DNA of 64,000 nt from Pseudomonadota bacterium. Its GTDB lineage: Bacteria > Desulfobacterota > Desulfovibrionia > Desulfovibrionales > Desulfovibrionaceae. The DNA lies in assembly GCA_023403845.1 (NCBI GenBank), contig JAEYDL010000012.1, positions 1 to 64,000 of the forward strand, given 5' to 3'. Both the position numbers and the translations under genes were made by a program. Below, piece after piece: positions 8,069 to 16,793 of this stretch; within the stretch, counting starts at the first letter, position 1; each line of letters starts with the position of its first letter. The notes under the pieces were generated by a model. It did not search any database, was not told the DNA's origin, and worked only from the letters and a program-made list of their open reading frames with translations.

Positions 8069-8490
8069 CCCGGCCTCGGCGGCACAGACTGCTCCGGCGA
8101 TCCGACTTCACGCTCTGCTATGATGAGGGTCGCCGTTTTTATTCCAAACACTTTGTGATGTTTGTGTATTTTCGTGTACCCAATGATCTGGAGTGGCGAG
8201 TCGGCATGGCCGTCACCAAGAAAATTGGAAAGGCAGTCGTGCGCAACCGGGTCAAACGTGTCCTGCGGGAATGTTTTCGCCTGAATCAGACGCTCATTCC
8301 CCCCGCTCTGGACCTTGTCATCGTGCCCAAGCGTCATCTCAAACCGGAACGACTCACGCTGACGTCCGCGACCCTAGAGATTCTTCCTCTGCTGGAAGCG
8401 ATCAGGGAAGCGGCGTCCTCTTCGCGCGTGGGCGCTTCCACAACCGCCCAACACATTCCCGGAGACGTCCACGCAGGAGTCCCGGCGTGA
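8056..8490 (+). CDS. rnpA: Ribonuclease P protein component
   Basis: The protein subunit of RNase P, which helps the catalytic RNA cut the 5' leader from tRNA precursors. The family signature is present: RLLRRSDF at the N-terminus and the RNR motif KKIGKAVVRNRVKR. There is no ATG, GTG or TTG codon in this frame between the rpmH start and residues well inside the domain. The start given (ATT at 8056) is therefore a guess; CTG at 8089 is another option, and the frame stays open upstream through the whole of rpmH. The gene overlaps rpmH and ends in a GTGA overlap with yidD. The product's identity is certain; its N-terminus is not. Confidence 0.85.
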   Translation: MSRLTRPRRHRLLRRSDFTLCYDEGRRFYSKHFVMFVYFRVPNDLEWRVGMAVTKKIGKAVVRNRVKRVLRECFRLNQTLIPPALDLVIVPKRHLKPERLTLTSATLEILPLLEAIREAASSSRVGASTTAQHIPGDVHAGVPA

Positions 8491-8768
8491 TCCATCCCAC
8501 TCTGCGCCAGCTTGCGGTTCTTCCCGTCCGTGTCTACCAATGGACGATTTCTCCGGTCCTTCCGCCCTCGTGCCGTTTTCATCCCACCTGTTCGGCCTAT
8601 GCCATCGAGGCTGTGCTGACCCACGGCATTCTGAAAGGCGGCTGGCTCGCCCTGCGGCGCATCCTTCGTTGTCACCCCTGGTCCGCGGGAGGATACGATC
8701 CCGTCCCTCCGCCAAAAAACTCTTCCTCTTTCAGCCATCAGGAGCAACCGGATCATCATGGACGATAA
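8487..8768 (+). CDS. yidD: Membrane protein insertion efficiency factor YidD
   Basis: A 93-residue YidD-family protein. This small cysteine-containing protein is associated with the inner membrane and assists YidC-dependent insertion. The conserved core is visible: YQWTISPVLPPSCRFHPTCS, followed by YAIEA and the GGWLALRRILRCHPW block. The start is the GTG at 8487, which overlaps the rnpA stop (GTGA). The 3' end overlaps the first codons of yidC by 11 nt, so translation of the three genes is likely coupled. Confidence 0.95.
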   Translation: MIHPTLRQLAVLPVRVYQWTISPVLPPSCRFHPTCSAYAIEAVLTHGILKGGWLALRRILRCHPWSAGGYDPVPPPKNSSSFSHQEQPDHHGR

Positions 8769-10383
8769 ACGTACATTCCTGGCCATCGGCCTGTCCATTC
8801 TCGTTCTTCTGGCATGGTCGCCCATAGCCGAATACATGGGATGGGCCCCGAAGCGGACTCCCGTCCAGCAGGAAGTCGTCGAGACGCAGTCCCAGACCGC
8901 GACATCCGTCGCGGGTCAGACGACGCAGACGGCCCAATCCGCGCCCGCCGCAACCCCCATTCCCATCTTCACGCCCTCCGCCGGACAGGAAGTCAAGGTG
9001 GAAACGCCGCTCTATTCCGCGGTCATCTATTCCGGCGGCGGCATCCTGCGCTCCTTTGAACTGAAGCACTACAACACCACCATCGGCGCCGACGCCCCCC
9101 GGATCAACATGATCTCCCCTGAGGCCGCCCAGACCGCGCCTCTCGGTCTGACCGTGAACGGGCAGCCGTCCTGGAGCACTGGTCAGTGGGCCTTCAGCGG
9201 CTCCGACCTCAACCTCGCCGCCGGCGAAAAGGGAGAACTGACCTTCACCGGCGTCGTGGACGGAATCCGCGTGACCCGCAGGATCACCTTTGACGCCGAC
9301 ACGTATCTCCTGTCCGAAAAGACGCTTGTGGGATCCGTCGATCAGGCTTCCAGAAACGTGCGTCTGGGCTGCATCGTCGCAGCCACGCCCTTCGGCAACG
9401 GCAAGTACGATCCCACCCGTCTGGCCTGGGACAACAACGGCAGCTTCGAAGAGGAAACCAGCGCCAGCACACTTACGGAAACGGGCATCCTCGAACAGGG
9501 CAACTTCCCCTGGGCCGGCGTGATGAGCAACTACTTCATGAATCTTACCGCGCCCGGAGACTCCGTAAACCTGACGCTCAAGGGCCGGATGCAGGGCGAA
9601 GTATGGCGTCTGGCTCTGGAACGTCCCGAGCAGGCCACTCCCGCCGGAGGGGAATTCAGCGCTTCGACGAACTGGTGGCTCGGTCCCAAGGACCGCAACC
9701 TTCTGGTGACTGCCCCCAACGACATGCTCTCCGCTCTGAACTACGGCATGTTCTCCATCATTGCCCGCCCGCTGCTGGTCATACTCGACTTCTTCCACTC
9801 CTATGTGGGCAACTGGGGCATCGCCATCCTGCTGCTCGTATGCCTCATCCGCATCTGTTTCTGGCCTCTCTCCCAGAAGAGCTACAAGTCCATGAATCAG
9901 ATGAAGAAACTGCAGCCCATGATGCAGAAGCTCCGCGAGAAGTACAAGGACGACAAGCAGGCTCTGAACAGGGAAGTCATGCAGCTCTACAAGACCTACA
10001 AGGTCAACCCTGCCGGTGGCTGTCTGCCCATTCTGGTGCAGATTCCCGTGTTCATCGGACTGTATCAGGCGCTGCTCAACTCCATTGAGCTGCGGCACGC
10101 GGCCTTCATCTACTATCTTCCCTTTACGGATATCGTCTGGCTGGCCGACCTTTCTGCCGCCGACCCCTACTACATCACGCCCATCGTCATGGGCGCGACG
10201 ATGTTCCTCCAGCAGCGCCTGACGCCTGCCGCCGGGGACCCCACCCAGCAGAAAATCATGATGTTCATGCCGCTCATCTTTACGGCCATGTTCCTCAACT
10301 TCCCCGCCGGGCTGGTGCTTTACTGGCTGTGCAACAATATCCTGTCCATCGGCCAGCAGTGGTGGATGCTGCGCAAGGCCTAA
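8758..10383 (+). CDS. yidC: Membrane protein insertase YidC
   Basis: A 541-residue YidC/Oxa1 insertase, which inserts membrane proteins alone or with SecYEG. It has an N-terminal membrane anchor (about 5-22), a Gln/Thr-rich linker, and the large periplasmic beta domain found in Gram-negative YidC (about 80-325). The conserved C-terminal insertase core with five helices follows (about 335-541), including GNWGIAILLLVCLIR, the coiled cytoplasmic loop KSMNQMKKLQPMMQKLREKY, and GGCLPILVQIPVFIGLYQAL. The length matches the family. It overlaps yidD and is followed after 19 bp by khpB. Confidence 0.97.
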   Translation: MDDKRTFLAIGLSILVLLAWSPIAEYMGWAPKRTPVQQEVVETQSQTATSVAGQTTQTAQSAPAATPIPIFTPSAGQEVKVETPLYSAVIYSGGGILRSFELKHYNTTIGADAPRINMISPEAAQTAPLGLTVNGQPSWSTGQWAFSGSDLNLAAGEKGELTFTGVVDGIRVTRRITFDADTYLLSEKTLVGSVDQASRNVRLGCIVAATPFGNGKYDPTRLAWDNNGSFEEETSASTLTETGILEQGNFPWAGVMSNYFMNLTAPGDSVNLTLKGRMQGEVWRLALERPEQATPAGGEFSASTNWWLGPKDRNLLVTAPNDMLSALNYGMFSIIARPLLVILDFFHSYVGNWGIAILLLVCLIRICFWPLSQKSYKSMNQMKKLQPMMQKLREKYKDDKQALNREVMQLYKTYKVNPAGGCLPILVQIPVFIGLYQALLNSIELRHAAFIYYLPFTDIVWLADLSAADPYYITPIVMGATMFLQQRLTPAAGDPTQQKIMMFMPLIFTAMFLNFPAGLVLYWLCNNILSIGQQWWMLRKA

Positions 10384-10402
10384 TGCAGCCAGGAGGTTTC
10401 AC

Positions 10403-11515
10403 ATGGAAGATTTCAAGGAATTCCAAGGGAAAAGCCTGGATGAAGCCATTCGGGGAGCCTGCGCCTATTTTGACGCGCCCCGGGAAAAACTGGAGATAGA
10501 CATCGTTCAGGACGCCAAAAACGGCATTTTCGGTCTGGTGGGCGCGCGCAAGGCCATCGTGCGCGCCCGCCGCGCCCAGTTCAAGTCGCGGGTGGGTTCC
10601 ATCCTGTCCCGCGAGGGAGCACCTTCCCGCCGGACGGAACAGGCCGGAGGAAAATCCCGCCCGTCCCGCCGTCCGGCTCTGGAGACGCTGCCGGACGACA
10701 TCGGCAACCGCATCGTCCCCGAAGAGGAGCCTGACGATTCCATCGGCAACCGTATTCTGCCCGAGGAGGAGCTGGACGATTCCATCGGCAATCGCATCAC
10801 CCCTGTGCCGCGCCCCCGCTCCCGGGGTATGGGAAGTCCGTTCAACGACGGCAACGGCGAATTCAGAGTCCGTGAGCGCCGCTCCCCCCGTTCCGAACGT
10901 CCGCAGAAGCCTCGCATCGAACGACCGCGCCCGGCAAGGCCCGAATCCTTCGCGCCCGTCGAACTTTCCACGCCGGTCGCGGAAATGGATGAAGGCATCG
11001 CAGAAGGGCTGCCTGCGACCCCGTTCTCCGAACTGGATCAGGAAAAGCTGGCGGTCGCAGCCAAAGAGACCGCCGGGAAAATCGTGTCCTCCATTCTCGG
11101 GGAAACGCCCGTCACCGTGACCATTCTGGAAAACAGAGTGGACATCCGGGTGGACTGCGGCGAGGATTCCGGTCTGCTGATAGGGCGCGAAGGACAGACC
11201 CTGGCCGCCCTCCAGTACATCACCTCGCGGATCGTAAGCAGGACCATGGAAGCCCCCGTCCGCGTCCAGTTCGACGTGGGCGACTACCGCGAACGTCAGG
11301 ACGATCGTCTCCGCGAACTGGCTCTGGCTCTGGCCGAACGGGTCCGCGCCACCGGTCGTCCCTGCTCTACCCGGCCCATGAGTTCCTACCACAGAAGACT
11401 CGTGCACATGGCGCTTCAGGATTCTCCCGACGTGCAGACCCGCAGTTCCGGGGAAGGACCGCTCAAGCGCGTCATCATCCAGCGCCGTCGCCCGGAACGC
11501 AACGGACGTTCCTGA
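10403..11515 (+). CDS. khpB: RNA-binding protein KhpB/Jag (Jag-N, KH, R3H)
   Basis: A 370-residue Jag/KhpB protein, an RNA-binding regulator that works with KhpA in many bacteria and is typically encoded after yidC. The Jag-N domain is at about 4-55 (GKSLDEAIRGAC, KNGIFGLVG). A long basic and Pro-rich linker runs from 60 to 205, followed by a KH domain with the GREG loop (LLIGREGQT, 258-266) and an R3H domain (about 298-362, RPMSSYHRRLVH). The linker contains three tandem copies of a 13-14-residue unit, D-D-x-I-G-N-R-I-x-P-E-E-E, at residues 98-134. AGGAGG precedes the ATG. Confidence 0.93.
   Translation: MEDFKEFQGKSLDEAIRGACAYFDAPREKLEIDIVQDAKNGIFGLVGARKAIVRARRAQFKSRVGSILSREGAPSRRTEQAGGKSRPSRRPALETLPDDIGNRIVPEEEPDDSIGNRILPEEELDDSIGNRITPVPRPRSRGMGSPFNDGNGEFRVRERRSPRSERPQKPRIERPRPARPESFAPVELSTPVAEMDEGIAEGLPATPFSELDQEKLAVAAKETAGKIVSSILGETPVTVTILENRVDIRVDCGEDSGLLIGREGQTLAALQYITSRIVSRTMEAPVRVQFDVGDYRERQDDRLRELALALAERVRATGRPCSTRPMSSYHRRLVHMALQDSPDVQTRSSGEGPLKRVIIQRRRPERNGRS
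10694..10804 (+). repeat. Three tandem repeats in the KhpB linker
   Basis: Two full units and one partial unit of about 39-42 bp, encoding DD(S)IGNRI-x-PEEE three times (the third unit ends after TP). The copies differ at synonymous and a few non-synonymous sites, so the duplication is not recent. The repeated unit is acidic within an otherwise very basic linker. Confidence 0.85.
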
Positions 11516-11634
11516 ACACTCGCTCCGCACACTTTCCGGGAGGAATGCCTGACAGAATCATTCTGCCGGGCGTTCCTCCCGCCTGTACTTTCCGGCCCCG
11601 CGGCAGTCGCGGGCAAAGCTCTTCGGGAGTCAGC

Positions 11635-13023
11635 ATGCATACCGACACCATAGCAGCCATCGCCACAGCTCCGGGATCGGGAGGGATCGGCATCGTCCGC
11701 ATCAGTGGTCCGGCGGCCCATGCGATTCTTGAACGTCTGTTCAGGCCGTCCCTGAACGGCACGGGCGGTTCCGCCGAATTTCATCCCTGGGTTCTGCGCC
11801 GGGGCAAGGTCACGGATACGGAAGGCGTTCTGCTGGACGACGCGCTCGCGGTCTTCATGCCCGCTCCCCGCACCTTTACCGGCGAAGACGTCGTCGAATT
11901 CCAGTGCCATGGCGGACCGGTGCTGCTCGAAGGCGTGCTGGAAGCCTGTCTGAACGCGGGAGCCCGCATGGCCGAACGCGGCGAGTTCACCCGCCGGGCC
12001 TTTCTCAATGGACGCATGGACCTCACCCAGGCCGAAGCCGTCGCGGAAATGATCGCGGCCCCCTCGCGGGAAGGGGCCAGACTCGCCGCGGCACGGCTGG
12101 ACGGTCTGCTCGGCAGACGCATCGGAGAGCTGCGCGAACGACTGGAAGAACTCCGCGCGCAGGTGTGTCTCGCCGTGGACTTCCCCGAAGAGGAAGTCGA
12201 ATGCCTGTCATCTGATACGTTCCTTGCCGGTATCGAAACCGTGACGGAATCCGTCTCTTCCCTCCTTGCAGGGTTCGAACGTTCCCGCTGCTGGCGCGAA
12301 GGCATCCGCGTGGCGCTGGCAGGCCCCGCCAACGCCGGGAAATCCAGCCTCATGAACGCCTTTCTTGGACGGGAACGCGCCATTGTCACGGAATATCCGG
12401 GAACGACGCGCGACTTTCTCGAGGAATCCGTGCGTTTCGCGGGACTTCCCGCCCGCATCGTTGACACGGCAGGCCTACGGGAAACAGACAACCCTGCAGA
12501 AGCACAGGGCATCCGCATGGGACGCGACATGATCGAGTCAGCGGACGTGGTCCTGCTTCTGATCGATGGTGCAGAGGGGGTACTCGAAAGTTCCCGTGCG
12601 CTGCTGCACGAACTGGGTCCGGAACGGACACTGACGGTCTGGAACAAGAGCGACCTTGCCTCTCCCCCCGCGGACTGGTATGAAACACTTCTCCCATCGG
12701 GAGGTCATGCGGTCGTTTCCGCCCGCACCGGACAGGGTCTGGAAGAGCTGGCCACATCCGTCCGCCGTCTGGCCCTGCTGCGCACGCAGGGACAGGAACC
12801 CGAGCCGGGCGAAGCCGCTCCCAATCTCCGACAGGCGCAGAGTCTCGGACAGGTGCGTGGCGAGCTGCTGGCTCTGGCCGGGGATGTTCGAGCGGGAGTC
12901 CCCTATGACCTGTGTGCGGTGCGTCTTGAGAGCGCAGCCGCCGTTCTGGCGGAAATCACGGGTCTGGATACCCCCGACGACGTGCTTAACCGTATTTTTG
13001 CATCTTTCTGTATCGGCAAGTGA
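11635..13023 (+). CDS. mnmE: tRNA uridine-5-carboxymethylaminomethyl(34) synthesis GTPase MnmE
   Basis: A 462-residue MnmE, which with MnmG modifies the wobble uridine of certain tRNAs. The N-terminal tetrahydrofolate-binding domain begins DTIAAIATAPGSGGIGIVRISG. The embedded Ras-like G domain has GPANAGKSS (P-loop), GTTRDF (switch I), DTAGLRET (G3) and NKSD (G4). The C-terminus ends FASFCIGK with the essential cysteine. The start at 11635 is set by the conserved N-terminus and by GGGAG 5 nt upstream; a longer open frame begins at 11545 but lacks these. It overlaps or abuts the next gene. Confidence 0.97.
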   Translation: MHTDTIAAIATAPGSGGIGIVRISGPAAHAILERLFRPSLNGTGGSAEFHPWVLRRGKVTDTEGVLLDDALAVFMPAPRTFTGEDVVEFQCHGGPVLLEGVLEACLNAGARMAERGEFTRRAFLNGRMDLTQAEAVAEMIAAPSREGARLAAARLDGLLGRRIGELRERLEELRAQVCLAVDFPEEEVECLSSDTFLAGIETVTESVSSLLAGFERSRCWREGIRVALAGPANAGKSSLMNAFLGRERAIVTEYPGTTRDFLEESVRFAGLPARIVDTAGLRETDNPAEAQGIRMGRDMIESADVVLLLIDGAEGVLESSRALLHELGPERTLTVWNKSDLASPPADWYETLLPSGGHAVVSARTGQGLEELATSVRRLALLRTQGQEPEPGEAAPNLRQAQSLGQVRGELLALAGDVRAGVPYDLCAVRLESAAAVLAEITGLDTPDDVLNRIFASFCIGK

Positions 13024-13025
13024 CC

Positions 13026-13643
13026 ATGAACGCATCCCCCCGCAGTCTGCCCCATCCCGGCCAGGTTCTGACCAAGGAGGCCATCAACGACCTTCCCATT
13101 CTTTCCTATGAGGGGGACATCCTTCTGGTCCAGACTCCGGGAGAACTGGCCGAAGCTCTGGCCGAGCTGCGCGGCGAACGCATTCTCGGCTTCGATACCG
13201 AAGCCCGCCCTTCGTTCAAGAAAGGGCGCGTCTACCCTACGGCGCTCATTCAGCTTGCCGGACAGCATCTGGTCGTGCTCGTTCGCATTTCACTCCTTCC
13301 CTTCGACGAGACTCTGGCCGAACTTCTGGCTGCTCCCGACATCGTGAAGGCGGGTGTGGCCATCCGCGAAGACATGCGTTCCCTCCGGAAAATCCATGAC
13401 TTCATTCCCGCAGGGCTGGCCGATCTGGCCGACATGGCCAAAAGTCAGGGCATTCAGGCTCAGGGACTGCGTACGCTCGCAGCGGCCCTCATGGGAGGAC
13501 GCATCAGCAAGGCCGCCCAATGCTCCAACTGGGAGAAGAAGACCCTCACCCCCCAGCAGATCCGCTATGCCGCCACGGATGCCTGGATAGGACGGGAACT
13601 CTACCTCCTCCTGAAGGAAAATGAACTGTATCTGAACAACTAG
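13026..13643 (+). CDS. RNase D-like 3'-5' exonuclease domain protein
   Basis: A protein of about 205 residues consisting of one DEDDy-type 3'-5' exonuclease domain (as in RNase D and WRN-exo). The metal-binding acidic residues are visible as LGFDTEA (motif I), GVAIREDM (motif II) and YAATDAWIGRELY (motif III with the catalytic Tyr). The HRDC domains of true RNase D are absent, so it is a stand-alone exonuclease and the substrate (RNA or DNA) is not clear. The start is ATG 13026 or the in-frame GTG at 13020, which overlaps the mnmE stop. Next comes a large AddB-like nuclease gene after 12 bp, so the two may be co-transcribed. Confidence 0.85.
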   Translation: MNASPRSLPHPGQVLTKEAINDLPILSYEGDILLVQTPGELAEALAELRGERILGFDTEARPSFKKGRVYPTALIQLAGQHLVVLVRISLLPFDETLAELLAAPDIVKAGVAIREDMRSLRKIHDFIPAGLADLADMAKSQGIQAQGLRTLAAALMGGRISKAAQCSNWEKKTLTPQQIRYAATDAWIGRELYLLLKENELYLNN

Positions 13644-13655
13644 CCGAGGTATCCC

Positions 13656-16600
13656 ATGCCCGCTCCCTTCCGTATCGTCCCCTGGGACGTCGATTTTCTC
13701 GAATCGCTCAAAGCAGGGATTCTGCGGGCCACGGACGGTCGCCCCGGCAACGCCGTGGTCGTCTTCATGAACGACCGCCCCCGCCGCTATCTGAGCGACA
13801 GCTTCCGCAAGGATTCCACCCTGCCCCGCCCGCTCCTGCTCCCCAGAATGCTTACGGTCCGGGAGCTGGTATCCGCTTTTCGTCAGGCCCGGCAACCCGC
13901 TCTGCGCCGGGAGGCCGGACGCCTCGATCAGGTCGCCCTGCTTTCCTCCTGCGTGCGCGAGCTGGCCGAACCGGGAACAGACCTGTGCCAGCGTCTTGCC
14001 CATGTGGATGAAGCCGCCTTTTTTCCCTGGGGAATCCGACTGGCCGACCTGATGGAGGAATGCTTCACGCAGGGACTGACGCCGGAGGACCTGGCCTATA
14101 CGGAAGGCGAGGTCGCTCCCTTCGGGGCCGCACTGCTCGGTTCTCTGGGGCGTATTTTCGCCGGATATCGCGCCGCTCTGGACCGGCGGGGGCTGACGAC
14201 CCCCGGGCTGGATGCCTTTTCCGTAGCCGAACGTCTGAGGGAAGAACCGCTCCTGCCCGACTTTCTGGGCGAGCGCGCCATCCTGCTTGCCGGCTTCGGC
14301 ATGCTTACCGGCACGGAAGACATTCTGTTCCGGCATCTGTGGCGCAATGGCGCTCAGATCTATCTGCACGCAGACCCGGCTCTGGCTCTTGGCGGCCACG
14401 TCCACTGGGCCTGCACGGAACAGAAAAACTGGATCAGTGACTGGAACGCGGAAACGGAACTGGACTGCCCTCCCGCCGGACGGATTCCGACCATCCACTA
14501 CTTCGCAGGATATGATCTGCATTCCCAGCTGGAGGCGCTGCGCGAGGATTTGCTCGAGCTGGAGGCGTTCCGCCCGGCAGACGAACGCGAAATGCAGTCT
14601 GCTCGCTCCGAGGAGAACGCCGCACCGCAACAGGACATAGCCGTGGCTCTCACCCACAGCGGGGCGCTGCTTCCGGTTCTGCATCAGCTTCCGCGCAAGG
14701 ACTGCAATATTTCCCTTGGCTATCCGCTCGAACGTTCCCTGCTCTTCCGCCTGCTGGATACGGTGATCTCCGTACGCGACGGCCTGCAGGCCGACGGTCG
14801 GACACACTGGCGCGCACTGGCGGGGCTGGTCCGGCACCCCTATCTCCGTCTGCTGGAAAATAACGGCGTCTCTCTGCGTGGTACATTGCAGCACATGGAG
14901 ACGAGACTCCGCGCCGGAGGCAGACATGCGGACCCGCATGCCGTGGGCAGAGCCGCGCTGGAGGACGTTCTGGCCGCGGAACCGCCGTCTTCTCCGGCCG
15001 TCGCCGCTCTGCCGCCTCTGCTCGACCGGCTGCTTGAGGTCACCGTGGACGGCTGGAACCGAGCGACTACGCTGCGCGGAGTGGCCGAAGCGCTGTCCGC
15101 TCTGTGCGACGCACTGCTGCTCTACGGCGGCCCGGGAGGCGATTCCGCCGAAACGGGAAACAGCATCTGGAACCGTTTCCCCATTGATGCGGAATGCCTG
15201 TTCCGCTTTATGCAGAACGTTATCCCGACCCTGAAAGACAACGACATGGCCGATACCCCGCTGCCGTGGCCGCTCCTGCGTTCCATGCTGCGCGAACTCG
15301 CGCGCGAGGAGCGGGTTCCCTTCGAAGCCGATCCCCTTACCGGTCTGCAGGTTCTCGGCATGCTGGAAACCCGTCTGCTGCGCTTTTCCCGGATATTCGT
15401 AGTGGACGTCACCGATGATCGCCTTCCCGGGGCGCCCATTCGCAGTCCTCTGCTGCCGGACAGCCTGCGCGCGGTCCTCGGCCTCCCGGATACGCGCAAC
15501 AGGGAGCTGCTGGCCGCCTACACCTTCCATCGCCTGCTGGCAGGAGCCGACGAAGTCTGGCTGTACTGGCAGGAAGGCGTGGAGACGTCAGGGCTTTTCG
15601 ACGGCAAGAAACAGCGCAGCCGTCTGGTCGAGGAACTGGTCTGGGCCGAAGAACAGCGTCTCGGGCGACGTCTGAAACCGGGCCTGCCCCCTCTGCGCAC
15701 GGCCATGCCCGACGTACGCCCTCCCCAGAGGGAACGGCTCTGCATCGCCAAGACCCCCGCAATGCTTGCCCAGATCCTCGAAGCCATGCGCAAGCCCTTC
15801 TCTCCCACAAGACTGGATGCCTATCTCTTGTGCCCCCTGCGCGCCTTTTTCGAGCGGCTGTGCGCCATCGCTCCGGCCGAAGATGTCACCGAGGAAGATG
15901 ATCCCGCGGCGGTGGGACTGCTTCTGCATACCGTGCTCAAAAAATTCTACGCCTCCTGCCTCGGCGGCGAAGCTGATCGGAGTTCCAACCCTGCCCTGAG
16001 CGAGGAGCGGCTGCGTGAACTGTTCCGGGCGGAATTTGAAGCCTCCGGTCTGCGCGACGCTCTGCCCCCGGAAAGTGCCGCCATGCTCGCCGTGGCTGGC
16101 CCGGAAAGACTCTCTCTGTACCTTGCCAACCAACCAGAAACGACCAGCATACGCGCGCTTGAGGAAGCGTTCTCCGTTTCCGTCCCCGTGCGGGGCAGAA
16201 GCAGACAACTGGCCGGAACGCTCGACCGTGTGGACTGGCGCAGCGACGAAACCGGAGACGGAGCCGTCATCCTCGATTACAAGACCGGTCGCATCAAGGC
16301 CATTGATCCCGACATATGGGAGGATGAAGTCTTCTGGGAACGAATTTCGACCGCGAACGTCGAAGCGACCGCCGCGGAACCCGATCCCGATCTGGACATG
16401 CTCCCTCTGATTGCGGACCGCATTCCTACCGTGCAGCTTCTGGCGTACTGCCATCTGTACGGACAGGCCACGGGAGAGGCGGTGCTCAACGCCGCCTTTG
16501 TGGAGCTGGGAAACGAGGGGGGGGAACACCTTCTGTTCGGGAAAGAACTTTCGGCGGAAATTCGGGAACAGGCGCTTGCCGTCCGCATTCCCGACCTGCT

Positions 16601-16742
16601 CCGCTTCATTCTCCTGCATATGGAATTATGCCCGGAGTTTCGCCCACGTGAAGGCGTACATTGCCGCTGGTGTTCTTGGCAAAATGCATGTATGCTTTCC
16701 AGCCAAACCGTACCTGAACGGCATGAGAATCATTGCACGTAG
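13656..16742 (+). CDS. AddB-like PD-(D/E)XK nuclease with Fe-S cysteines
   Basis: A large protein of 1028 residues. The C-terminal third is a RecB-family nuclease domain, with catalytic ILDYKTGR (Asp874-Tyr-Lys876) and four cysteines in the AddB Fe-S pattern: Cys726 (YLLCPLR), then Cys1003-x2-Cys1006-x5-Cys1012. The N-terminal two thirds resemble an inactivated UvrD-like helicase, as in AddB/RexB; I see no intact Walker A motif (NAVVVFMNDRPRR stands near where it would be). AddB pairs with AddA in double-strand break resection. No addA is adjacent here, so the partner must be elsewhere or the protein acts alone. It starts 12 bp after the exonuclease gene. Confidence 0.82.
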   Translation: MPAPFRIVPWDVDFLESLKAGILRATDGRPGNAVVVFMNDRPRRYLSDSFRKDSTLPRPLLLPRMLTVRELVSAFRQARQPALRREAGRLDQVALLSSCVRELAEPGTDLCQRLAHVDEAAFFPWGIRLADLMEECFTQGLTPEDLAYTEGEVAPFGAALLGSLGRIFAGYRAALDRRGLTTPGLDAFSVAERLREEPLLPDFLGERAILLAGFGMLTGTEDILFRHLWRNGAQIYLHADPALALGGHVHWACTEQKNWISDWNAETELDCPPAGRIPTIHYFAGYDLHSQLEALREDLLELEAFRPADEREMQSARSEENAAPQQDIAVALTHSGALLPVLHQLPRKDCNISLGYPLERSLLFRLLDTVISVRDGLQADGRTHWRALAGLVRHPYLRLLENNGVSLRGTLQHMETRLRAGGRHADPHAVGRAALEDVLAAEPPSSPAVAALPPLLDRLLEVTVDGWNRATTLRGVAEALSALCDALLLYGGPGGDSAETGNSIWNRFPIDAECLFRFMQNVIPTLKDNDMADTPLPWPLLRSMLRELAREERVPFEADPLTGLQVLGMLETRLLRFSRIFVVDVTDDRLPGAPIRSPLLPDSLRAVLGLPDTRNRELLAAYTFHRLLAGADEVWLYWQEGVETSGLFDGKKQRSRLVEELVWAEEQRLGRRLKPGLPPLRTAMPDVRPPQRERLCIAKTPAMLAQILEAMRKPFSPTRLDAYLLCPLRAFFERLCAIAPAEDVTEEDDPAAVGLLLHTVLKKFYASCLGGEADRSSNPALSEERLRELFRAEFEASGLRDALPPESAAMLAVAGPERLSLYLANQPETTSIRALEEAFSVSVPVRGRSRQLAGTLDRVDWRSDETGDGAVILDYKTGRIKAIDPDIWEDEVFWERISTANVEATAAEPDPDLDMLPLIADRIPTVQLLAYCHLYGQATGEAVLNAAFVELGNEGGEHLLFGKELSAEIREQALAVRIPDLLRFILLHMELCPEFRPREGVHCRWCSWQNACMLSSQTVPERHENHCT

Positions 16743-16793
16743 TCGGGCACGGCGCCATCAACCCCCAAAAGACGACCTCGAGGAGGTTCATCC

